Assembly (NCBI GenBank): GCA_947034895.1
Contig: OX344762.1
Location: 37,118,760 to 37,182,759, forward strand
Source of the DNA: Rhytidiadelphus loreus
Lineage: Eukaryota; Streptophyta; Bryopsida; Hypnales; Hylocomiaceae
Reading direction: 5' to 3'
Length of the DNA stretch: 64,000 bases
Part shown: one piece after another, positions 21,370 through 31,638 of the stretch
Layout: the number at the start of each line of letters is the position of its first letter
How positions within the stretch are numbered: position 1 is the first letter of the stretch
The notes under the pieces: generated by a model
The model's input: only the letters and a program-made list of their open reading frames with translations
Told to the model about the DNA's origin: nothing
Database searches by the model: none
Translations under genes and position numbers: made by a program

Positions 21370-22317
21370 TTTTAGGCAATTAAATGTCCAATTTTCTCCA
21401 AAAAATAAAATGGAAAGCTTCAAGCCTGTAGAAGAAAAAAACAGGAGAGGGTGAATGTGTTTTAAAAGCGCCATACTGTAATGATGGACATGTACATTGT
21501 TGCCACCATGTTTCTAAAACCTCATTTCATCTATTGTGCAGAGCCAGTACATACAAAAATTACATACTCAAAATTGGCCTCCTTCAATTCACACTCATCT
21601 CGAATGAAGGTGCCATAAAACCTTCTTGAAAGATAGGCTGCATAATCATTTGTCTAAAAAACAAAAAAAAATGGTCCTAGCTTGCTCAAGGCAAAGGCCG
21701 CCATTGGAAACGTCCCTCACCATAGACCAGGGCTTTTATTTTCATTTTTTAAGAATAGCCACAATGGCGATTTAAAATGTTATAGTGGTGCTCCAAATTT
21801 CAACATTCATCCACATATTGGATAGAAAATATCACATTAGTACGTATTACATGTCAATTTGACAATTTTCATCCAAGTTTTTTTTAATGTGAAATTTTCT
21901 GGCGATTTCATCCAAGTTTTTTGGCATTTTTTTAGGTGTTTTTTAGCCAGATTTTTTTTCCTGGTGCAAACTGGCACTAGAAAGCCAAAAAAAAAAAGCC
22001 TTGCCGTAGACTGGCCAACTTACAAAATCACCTTGTCCTTGTCCGAAGAAGTAGTCAATCCCCCGTCCAAACGGGTTTGCTCATCTCTTCTCCAAGCTTT
22101 GATTCTCCTTGTTTGACAATGTTTTTGTCTCCCTTTTTGAAAAGTCTGACAACTATAGCAACGCACACCAATGAGAATGCAAAACTATTGGAGATAAGGA
22201 AAGAAAGGGTGGGAAACTATTTGTTGGTGGAGCTTGAAAGGAGAGTTGAACCCCGCCAATAGTCATTTAGCAAAGTAGTTTCCCAATTAAATGCTCTTAG
22301 CGCAATCATCCTTAATG

Positions 22318-22722
22318 GGACAGATTCCATGGTGATGGGTATTAATATCCCTTCTTTGGATACCTATAGTAGGAAGTCCACAAACTAATTGGGTTTTAAA
22401 TGCGTCCCCTATCTAAGAACAAGTGACATGTTCCTTGAAATATCTATTATTGCCATTGATGAGGTCAGAGAATTTTGCATGACTGTGTAGTGTTTGTTGT
22501 TAGTTGAATAGATGAAGCTTAATAGACACAAGTCATGTAACATTGAAAAGTTTAGATTAGTCATCCCTCAGGATGGATCCCTTGGTGAAGGGTATTAATA
22601 TTTCCTCTTTGGATACCCAACGTTATAGGAGGCCCATAAACTAAACATGATCTAAATGTGTCTCCTATCTAGGAATGAGTGACATATTCTTAGAAATATC
22701 GATTACTATCATTGATGAGGTA
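22318..22722 (+). repeat. Direct duplication, two units of about 150-160 bases
   Basis: The segment at about 22318-22470 recurs at about 22563-22722, with shared runs such as GGGTATTAATAT, CTTTGGATACC, CCTATCTA and ATTGATGAGGT. The copies differ at many positions, so it is old. Function unknown. Confidence 0.6.
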
Positions 22723-23504
22723 GATAGGCTTAAAGGGATAGTTTATAGACCTTCTACATTAGAGGTACTTCATTTTAATTTAAGAGTGTCTTTAGCAAAT
22801 GAAACTCACAACATTGATTTAAATAATAGAAAGAGTTATAGTGGAGCACAATATTTGTCAATTCGTTCATTGTTAACCCATGGAATTGGAAAAAAAAATT
22901 GGTTGCAATTTGAAAACATTAAGAAAAATCTAGTGAAAAAATAATAATAATTTTTATTTAGAATAAAAAAAAGAGAAAAAATGGATCATTTGGTACTTGA
23001 AAAAACCTAGTTTAATATGAGAATTAAAGAATCTTCACTGATAAACTCAAAAAATATCTCAAATGCTAGTAGGGAATCCTCATTTCCATAAGTCATTCAT
23101 TTGAAGAAACACACTTGAAAGGAGATGAATAGGTAACCAAAAATCCTTCACCCTACTTATTGAAAAAAATTCTACTCAACCAAAAGGGTGTCTAAATAAG
23201 GCTTCTCCAATTCACTTAATCTCATTCAAGCTAGTATGACTCCTTCTAATGTTAATCTAATATTGTGAGTTACCTACATTAGGTGGGGAAGGAGGGGCAA
23301 ACGGACCTTCAAGTGCTAGTGAACAAAGTTATGGATTTAGTTACCTAAGTTTTTTTTGATGGAATGGTTTTGAGAATTTGGTTCAAACAAATATTGCATT
23401 CTATGTTTTCTTTGGTTCAATAGTTACATCAAAAGAAATTTTGCAATTTACAAAATTTAGCACTTTCTTTTATAAACTTTGGATGAAAAACTGTAATTCC
23501 TTCC

Positions 23505-24457
23505 TTAACCCCTAAATGATTTGGACTATGTTTTCACCAAAACCGCTGAAAAACTGTCATTTCTAGGACAAGTACCATATTTTTGAAAAAAAACATTTTT
23601 GGACACATCTAACTGTAGGATCTTGTAGTAAACTAGTTTGAGAAGATTTGGAAAAAATTTCAGAAATTTTCACCATGTAGATTGCAAGATATTAACGTTT
23701 GAAGTAACAAAAATCATTTTTTTGTCCCTGCAAAAACATGGGCAGCAGCACTTCAGAAGGTCACATTAGTATGAAAAAATGTCCAAAATGGTGGTTACTC
23801 TTTGGATTCATTCTTCAAGGCAAGTTGGCTACATGCTTGAAATTTTTTAGATCATTTGGAATTGTACAACATATAGGAAAAAACTAGTAAGTAGAAAGAA
23901 GTAGAGAGTGATTCAAAATACTAAATCGTTAACCATTTATTTATGGAATTGAAAAATGCCAATCTCAATGGTTGTAATGTTGTAATAATCAATATACACC
24001 TAATGTTTTTGTTTTTTTCCAAGAATATTTAAAATTGAGTTAAATAAAGGAGTTCAAAGTTTATTTTAGAGTAGAGATTCCATAACTACCTACAAACTAC
24101 CTCAAACTAAAATTCCTCATAACTTTTGATTCATTGATCCAAATGGAATGATTCCAAACTTTCCATGTAGATATAAATCTAAAGAATCAATTTAAAATTT
24201 AAATTTAAAAAGAAAGTGATTTTTAAAGAAGTTTTTTCTTCTGCCCGGGGTGCCCGAAGATCAAGCAAAACTACATATCATACAATAACTTTTGAACTGT
24301 GTAGTCAAAAGTTATGAAAATTGTTGGGCCTTAAAGCTACACCTTGGTAAAATGTTGTGTGAAAATTTCAAAGAAAAAAAATAAAAATTCTATTCATAGT
24401 GAGCTGCCCAAAAAAGTTATAATGCCAAAAAACAATGTTTGGGCGTTTAGGGGTTAA
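23505..24457. mobile_element. TTAA-bounded inverted-repeat element, copy 2 (piggyBac-like MITE)
   Basis: Starts TTAACCCCTAAATGATTTGG and ends GGGCGTTTAGGGGTTAA, 953 bases including TTAA sites. The interior is colinear with copy 1 (18543-19475): for example TCATTTCTAGGACAAGTACC here against CCATTTCTAGTACAAGTACC there. It is non-coding. The spread of differences between copies suggests separate, old insertions. Confidence 0.75.
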
Positions 24458-24798
24458 ATTTCCAACAATTTATAGCTACTCAAGTTATTTCTATTAGGAT
24501 GAAAGTTTAAATATTAAGTGTAAGCCCCTTCATCCGCTATTGGAATTAATTTTTTGATTGAATGTGGTCAAATTACGTTGAACATTTGGATGAAAATTGG
24601 ATGGAAGTTGATGAAATTTGGATGAAAATCATATTATTTGAGATAATAAGAATGCAACAAAGACCATATTATAATGATTTTGTAAAGGATTTTACTATAT
24701 ATAGAAAATTTGGTACTCTTACAATAAGGAATTTTGCTTTCATATTGTTTCTTCTTGATCACTTCACAAGTTAAAGCCTACCACAGAAAAACTAATTG

Positions 24799-25733
24799 TT
24801 AACCCCTAAAGGACCAAGGCCTTTTTTCTGCCAAAAAACACTCAAAACAGTCATTTCTATAGCAAAGAGTAAAAAATTTTGAAAATTGTTTTTTTGCACA
24901 TCTAACTGTAGGATCTTACGCTTGACATAACTAGTATGAAAATGTATGGAATTTTTTTTAGAAATTTTGACTGCATAGATTGCAAGATGTTTGCGTTTAA
25001 AGTGAAATAAACAAGTTTTTCAACACATTGTGGATTTAGATTATTTGACTTTGAACCTTCTTAAATTAAATTTTTTACACTACAAAGTTTTGAGCTTGAA
25101 ATATTTATTTTGGGAAATTGAATTGAGAGTCTAGGGGGGAAATTTAAAAAAAAAAAAACACTTAATTTTCAATTTAAAAAAAAAATATTAGGTAGAAGTA
25201 GGTATGAGATAGAAGGAAAATCTAAATTATTAATATCTCTAAAATGGAATTAAAATGCACTAATCCCAATGGTGAGATTGTTCTAAGAAGAAAACTAAAC
25301 AACATGGAACTTCTTTTTTTTAATTATAAAAATTGCATTCATAAATGAATCCTAAAAGTTTTTTTTATCAAGAAGATACTTTAATTGCTTGAAAAATAAG
25401 ATTGTCCATAATTTTCTCATAACAAATCCAAATGGAATGAATCAAAGCTCTATGTAGAAAAAAATATAATCTTTGAGGAAGAAAAATTCAAAAATTCAAA
25501 TTTTCAAATTTTCAAATTTTTTTTGGCTGCCCCTTCTCCCTTATTTTGAGTTTATTTGGGCATAGCTTTTGTTCCCAAGGCACCAATTGGAAAAACAATT
25601 TGTTCTCATAAAGCTAATTAATTTTTCTATCTTCAAAAAAAGTTTCAAAAAATCATGACAAAGGTTCAGTCCGTCAATACTTGGTTGAAATCCCATTTGT
25701 CTCCTAAAGGAACAATAGTCCTTTAGGGGTTAA
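24799..25733. mobile_element. TTAA-bounded inverted-repeat element, copy 3 (piggyBac-like MITE)
   Basis: Starts TTAACCCCTAAAGGACCAAG and ends AGTCCTTTAGGGGTTAA, 935 bases. The first quarter resembles copies 1 and 2 (TCTAACTGTAGGATCTT, GATTGCAAGATG), while the remainder matches the short copy at 41897-42483 better (GCCCCTTCTCCC, GGCATAGCTTTTG). It therefore links the long and short subfamilies. Confidence 0.75.
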
Positions 25734-26169
25734 AAATACAAATTATATATATTTTTTTAAACTTTTTCAAGTTATGTGCTTCTAAATTGATTTTGACAAA
25801 GGACTATAAAAGATTGATTTGACACTTGGTTTCACTTGGAAAAAAAAATCAAAGTTCTTTCTTTCTCTAAAACAATTTCTATTCTTATAAAGGCAACCAC
25901 TCAAAAATAGCACAAAGCTCTTCCATGATTGGATTATGAAAAATTCCCCATGATAGGTACAAATGCTACAAAAATCCCCCCTAGAAGAAAATTTTCATAA
26001 TTCATCCAAAATTTAGATGAAATTTTGGAGGAATTTTGTAGAAGGTCTTTATGTCAAACAAAGACTATTTCCTCAAAATTTTCCTTCAACACATAGAGCC
26101 TTCAGAGTAATCACTAAAGAATAGTCGTCATCCTATAAGATAATTGCACTTGATTGTGAATTCTTTCTA

Positions 26170-27052
26170 AAACCAACCCATAAATGACGCAAAGGACGTT
26201 TTCTATCCAATGAATGACAAAGAATCTCTCAATATCGGACATAAGTGCAACTATTCATCCTCCAAATTTGGTGTGAAAAGGAAATGTCTTCTACAATAGT
26301 TTGACTTCCAATGAATGCTTTTGCACATTTTAAAGCCAACAATTCACATGGTTCCAAAACAACTGATTTCCACGGTGACAAGCTTGTCGTTTAACCCATA
26401 AACGACGTGGAAGACGTTTTTTGGTGATGAATGACAAAAATCTCTTCGTAAAGGACAGAAATGTAACTATTCATCCTCCAAAATTTGTATAGAAAGGGAA
26501 AATTATCTACAGTAGTTTGTCTTCCAATGAGTATTTTTTTCATTTTTTCAAGCCAACAATTCACACTGTGATGAAACAAATCATTTCTACGATGATCGGC
26601 TTGGCATTCAAGGGTTAATCCTTAAGCGTTGAGGAGGATGTTTGGCGTCCGATGGATGACAGGGAATCTTTTGTAGTAGGACGGAAGTGAAACTATTCAT
26701 CTTCAGAATTTTGTTGTGAAAAAGGGAGATCTTCTATGATAGTTTGACTTCCAATAAGTGCTTTTGCTATTTCTAAAGCCCCATGATTCACACAGTAATG
26801 GAAAGGAATGATTTCCAAGGTCACCCCTTCGTCCTCTGAGGGTTAATCCTTAAGCGCTCCGACGTCCATATTTTGGACAATGAAGAGAGGGCTTTGAGGT
26901 GTTGTTTTGTCCACCAAACTTTTCATTCATCCAATGTAACACTTGAATTTTGAAAAGACAACCTTCCTTAATTGCAGTAAATAATATTTCTGTAGAGCAA
27001 AAATGTGCCAAAATTAGAAAAAGGATCGAGGTGTTAAGGTGTTAAGGGTTAA
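26170..27052. repeat. Tandem series of short TTAA-bounded units
   Basis: Four units of about 210-230 bases lie end to end: about 26170-26394, 26391-26618, 26615-26846 and 26843-27052. The TTAA at each internal boundary is shared by the neighbours. Units 1-3 are clearly homologous (ACTATTCATCCTCC, TTTGACTTCCAAT and similar runs). Units begin TTAACCCATAAACGACG or TTAATCCTTAAGCG and end with inverse-like AGGGTTAA. Unit 4 is more diverged; a related piece lies near 36055-36175. Non-coding. Confidence 0.65.
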
Positions 27053-27418
27053 TGAGGGTCAATGGACTGGAATGAGTTCCTACTTCAAAATTCAAATCGA
27101 AAATCGAAATTCTGCAGAGCAAGTCTCTTCGGTGGATTTAGGGTTTCGCATTGCATCGGTACCATCGCCCCGAGAGATTCTGTGAGAGAGTTTGTTGGTG
27201 AATTTGGTTTCGCTGCTTCGCCGGGAATGCGGAGGAGTTGAGGGGATGCTGTAGAAGATGACGATGCTACCAATTCCAATTCCAAGCTTGTAGTAGGAGT
27301 CCACAAGGAATCGGAGCTCATCTCCGATGGTTGCAGCAAGGCGAAATTGTCACCGGGACATCACCGCAGCATCGCCGTGCTCAATCCCGGCAACGCTGCG
27401 GCCATCGTCCCTCTTCTT

Positions 27419-27758
27419 CGCCAGGTATCTCAGTCTCTGGACCGCCAATTTTCATTCGCTATTTGACCAGTTATCAATTCGCCGTTGCCGTTGACTCCAT
27501 CATGAGAATTAGGCGATTCTACATGTGTCTCGAGAATTATTTTGGAGTTTTTGCCAAGAGAAAAGAGAATCTGGTGCTAGTCGCTTCGCCAGGAATCTCA
27601 ACATCTCTGGGCCGCCAATTTTCATTCTCTGTTTGACCAATTCATCAATTCACCGTTGCCGTTGTGACCATGACGAGAATTAGGTGATTCTACATGTGTC
27701 CCGAGAACTGTTTTGGATTTTTTGCCAAGAGAAAATGGAATGTGGTGCTAATCAGTTC
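27419..27758 (+). repeat. Tandem duplication of about 170 bases in the putative 5' UTR intron of LIP2p
   Basis: Bases 27419-27588 and 27589-27758 are near copies, both starting CGCCAGG and holding GCCGCCAATTTTCATTC-like and TTTTGCCAAGAGAAAA runs. In the first copy CAG|GTATCT looks like a splice donor; in the second the same spot reads CAGGAATCT and the GT is lost. This fits a 5' UTR exon ending at 27424 and an intron reaching the acceptor CTGGCAG at 28183, but the UTR splice is inferred. Confidence 0.65.
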
Positions 27759-28170
27759 GTATTTATTTTTGGAGTTTATTGAATTAGTTATGAATTCTCA
27801 AAGTCATTTCAGTCCCTCTCCTAGCTAATTTGGGGCCTCCGATTCCAGAATTTGAATTTGAATTTCCAAATTTTATCATGGGTGGAAAAAAAAAATTCCA
27901 GTGGTTTCCCCAGGGGTACAAACCGCAGACTTCGAATGACCGCTTCGACGTCTTGCGTTTAGGTCTTCCTAACTCTTTCAAGGTTTAGGGTTTGCGTGAG
28001 AAGGTTAACACCTAGACACTTTTATTAATGAAGTGTTTACATGGGGCGGTTTCATTGGTTTAAGATTGCTGCTTGAATGGCATTGACATTGTGTGAGATT
28101 ATAGATGTGTGTTTTAAAGAGCTTGGTTGGAATTGGGACATGTACCTAAGGAGCCGTGTTTTTTGCATGA

Positions 28171-30162
28171 ATGTCACTGGCAGGAGGAATGGAGTCTCTG
28201 CTGGGAAACTCGTTGTTACAACCCCGGGCCTCTTTTAAGTCTGAAATCGCTATAGCCTCTTCAAAATACCACCCCGCGATTGGAATTAGGGTCTCGAGTC
28301 GATTAGGGAATTCCAAGCTGTGGCAGCCCATTCGAAGATGTGGAGCTTCGGTGTGGCAACGGCACTCTCTGGCAGAAGCCAAGGATCGCCCGCAAGAAGA
28401 CGAAGTTTTGCGTAGGAGAAGCTGCGAATGTCATGACCAGTATGACCTGCTGGTTCCGTATGTGGATGCTTGGCAGTGGCAGAAACTGTGCGTCGAAGAG
28501 AAAGTTGCAATGTTGGCTGGAGGTGAGGATTTTGATGATACGCTCATCGTTTTGCAACATCCACCCGTGTACACATTAGGTACTCGAAGCTCAGAAGCGA
28601 ATTTGAAATTTGATGCCAGCGATCCTCCCTTTGAGCTTCACCGGACGGAACGTGGAGGAGAGGTCGGTATTGATTTCACTTTCGTAGCTATGTTAAGCCT
28701 TCTTGCTCACATTGAGTCCTAACCTATTAAACATGTTGAAAGTACTCTAGGACCGTCCATCTCTCTTTACTGTCCACCCTCTCTACGTCAATGTAACCTC
28801 TATAAGTGTTAAATCCCATGTAGATGCAACATTTAGCCTTTTACTAAATCTAAAGGCATATGTTCGAATTTAGATGTCATAAAAGTTTTAAAAACTTAAA
28901 TTTTTGTAAACTTATTTATTGCTTTGTGTTTTAATAGAATGACTAGCCATAGTACAAGTAGGTGAAAATCAATCGGTGGTCGGTGAGAATTAGAGAACAG
29001 TGACGTGTTAAGTGAAAAATTTAACGGATTGTCAACTCACAAACTTGCCAATGTGGTGGCAAGCTTTCAAATTCTTAGACAAGGGTTGTCATTTGCGTTG
29101 GAAATTAAATCTTGAGCCTTGATGGAGTATCAAAAACACATATAAATGAGTGGTATTTGCTACTGAACATTGTCATAATACCGTTGTTTGTTGTAAATAT
29201 CACAATATAGTATGGTCTGTAAGTGTTATAAAATGATTCATCACTCGCTACTTGTTAGTTGTTCAGTGTTATAACTTCACATATGTTAGAAACTTTCGCC
29301 CCAAGTTTGTGGAATATAGAGAGAATGGGTTGTATCAGTATGAAATTCTACTTAACAGATTAAGCTCACGAATATATCTGCAGAATATTTCATTCTAGTG
29401 ATGAATCCTGCGCCCTTACTTTTACGCCTTGGCCGATGCAGGTTACATACCATGGTCCTGGGCAGCTTGTAATGTACCCGATCCTCAACCTGCGTCACCA
29501 CCACATGGACTTACACTGGTACCTTAGAACGCTGGAGGAAGTTTTAATTGGTGCACTTGATAAGGCTTGTGGGATTTCGGCCCATCGCATTGATGGTCTA
29601 ACTGGCGTCTGGGTCGCTAATCAGAAGGTATTGCAGATTTCTCCAAGCCTCCTGCTCAGAAATGGAAGGAACAAGGTGATAGGTTATGTAGTACGATGGC
29701 CTCTTTGATTAGATTTTTGCTTTCGTATGGCTTCATAAACACTGTAACAGTTTAGAAGACTTCAGATTCATGTGTGGCAGATGCACAGAATAGAATCACT
29801 GCCCATGTGATTTGGTTGTGGAAAACTTCTTTTGAAGTTGAACTCACCCTCAAGTACGTTTGCAGGTTGCAGCAATCGGTGTCAGAGTCTCACGGTGGAT
29901 CACTTACCACGGACTTGCTTTGAATGTCACGACAGACCTATCGCCTTTTTCGAACATTATACCGTGCGGTATTTCTGACTACTCTGTCACAAGTGTAGCA
30001 AAGCTTTTAGAGAACTCGTGCAAATCAAGTCAGGTAAACGGAGAGAGTTTATTGAAATTACTGCATGATTGCTTGCTGGAAGAATTTGCATCGAAGTTTA
30101 ATCTGCATTTAGTTCCTCCTGCTCAACCTGGGCCTAATCAGGCTGTTGGGCCATTTTTGTAA
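28171..30162 (+). CDS. LIP2p: Plastid-type lipoyl(octanoyl)transferase, 3 exons
   Basis: Transfers octanoyl groups from acyl carrier protein to lipoyl domains of enzymes such as plastid pyruvate dehydrogenase E2, the first step of de novo lipoylation (LipB family). Exons 28171-28662, 29442-29627 and 29866-30162 join in phase to give 324 residues. After about 85 residues typical of a transit peptide come the LipB blocks: [32 protein letters not shown] and [13 protein letters not shown] [12 protein letters not shown]. The catalytic pair is present: Lys226 at the end of exon 2 and Cys260 in IIPCGI. Similarity to the plastid form ([28 protein letters not shown]) is stronger than to the mitochondrial form. 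Start: ATG at 28171 follows an in-frame TGA. If the acceptor at 28183 is used, as seems likely, translation would begin at ATG 28189, six residues later. Confidence 0.93.
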
Positions 30163-31638
30163 CCGATTGTTGGAGCTTCTCTCAACAATGTAGTCAATGT
30201 AATATAATTTCACGACCCCAATATACCAGGTTGTACTGTGTCCTGACGGTGCTGCTCCTAAAATTCCGACACCCCACTTGTATTTTTGCTAATCTTACTT
30301 AAAGCTTTGGCATCTTGTTAAGTTTTGTACGACGTCTAGTCCTACAGCGTTACAGTCCCATCTCTTGCGAAGGCCGTGCCTAATTTCTAGTGCCTCGCAT
30401 ATGATTCTTGCAGGGAGGGTGGATAAGCACAATTGTCAAATAATATATCCACGGATAGAAAGCCTGCCACTTTGCCTAAAGCCTTCAGTAGATTCCACCG
30501 TTTTCAATTTACAAAATTCATCTTTAGATTACAACTTCTGAAAAGTCCTCTGAAAAGTCCTCAGGGTGTCTCCGAGCCAAAAGGAGACAATACACCCAAA
30601 CCTCTTCAATATCCTTGTAGCACTCTCTCTCTAACATCACATCCTCTATTCTCACCAAATCTGAAGGAATAGCCATGCCCAACTCTAAACAACAACAATT
30701 ACTCAATACTCTCACCATCATACCCAGTTCTATCAGAAGAAGTTGCATACATACACATGTGATAGTACAAAGTTTGACAAAAGTCCTAGATCATTTTCTT
30801 GACTCCTACCCTCCCAAATACCTCTATACATGTCACTCTACACACCAATAATATCGATTGTCATAATGTACTCCATTGATAATTACATGTACTTTGGGTT
30901 ACTAGGCTTTGACATGGAAGGGGGATTTGCATTGATGAAAGCTACATCTTCACTGAATCTACATTGAACGTGAGGAAGTTTGACTGGATTGCTACTTGAA
31001 AAGCAAGCCACTGCTACAAGGACAAGGATAGAGCCTCTCCTAGCAAAACTGCTTGTTACCTCTCATACTCACATACATGCAAGAAAGGAAATGAGAACAA
31101 CAAAGATATCTGTTAAGCAGCTGAAAAGGCACAGAAACTGGTGAAACAAGGGGATGAGGTTGTGGGAAAAATGAAAGAGCTCCACTGAGAGGGCCCATGA
31201 AAAGCCTGCCAGAGCCAAAAACTCTACATAAAACTCTGCGAGGAACTCTACATGGGGACCTCTACATGAAGCTTCGAGCCACTTAACGGATCTCTCTCTC
31301 TCGTTTAGACCCACGAGAGAGAGAAAAAAGAACAGCAGAGACACAATAAATACGGTCACTGCAAATAGACAGAAGAAACTCGGACGTAGGGCTATGGATT
31401 ACATGGAGTTGTCCACAACTGACTGACGAGAATAGGGGACAGGGGGCCACCCTAGAGGGCATTAAATTTTGTGGTGAATACCACCACTAGGAACGCAGCT
31501 CCGCGATAAAATGTGCGGGCCAGCATGACACTTTAAACTCGCCACACTGGCGGGGCGTGTTGTTCCCCCCTCGTTTGCTTGCTTGCTTACTTGCTTACTT
31601 GCTTGCTTTGTAAGTTTAACAAATTGATCTTGCATAGC
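30163..31638. other. Spacer between LIP2p and LSM1
   Basis: The first part is LIP2p 3' UTR and the last part LSM1 3' UTR (the genes are convergent). I see no supportable gene; open frames in it have no family features. A short TTGC/TTAC microsatellite lies at about 31576-31612. Confidence 0.6.
31576..31612 (+). repeat. (TTGC/TTAC)n microsatellite
   Basis: A run of TTGC and TTAC tetramers just downstream of the LSM1 stop codon (LSM1 is on the minus strand), so probably in its 3' UTR or just beyond. Confidence 0.85.

Larger units (their letters stand above)
16485..28170. other. Long AT-rich spacer with transposon remnants
   Basis: About 11.7 kb without a supportable gene. The stretch holds a decayed tandem duplication (16787-17835), three TTAA-bounded elements (18543-19475, 23505-24457, 24799-25733), a TA-type MITE (20213-20512), simple repeats near 21.0-21.4 kb, a direct duplication (22318-22722) and a tandem set of TTAA-bounded units (26170-27052). 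The last 0.9 kb probably includes the 5' UTR exon and intron of the octanoyltransferase gene. An open frame at 22675-22944 (89 codons) lies in repeat-like AT-rich DNA and is not supported as a gene. Confidence 0.6.

Noticed and set aside
22675..22944. 89-codon frame on the + strand
   Set aside because: It starts within a duplicated non-coding segment and ends in A-rich DNA; no recognisable protein.
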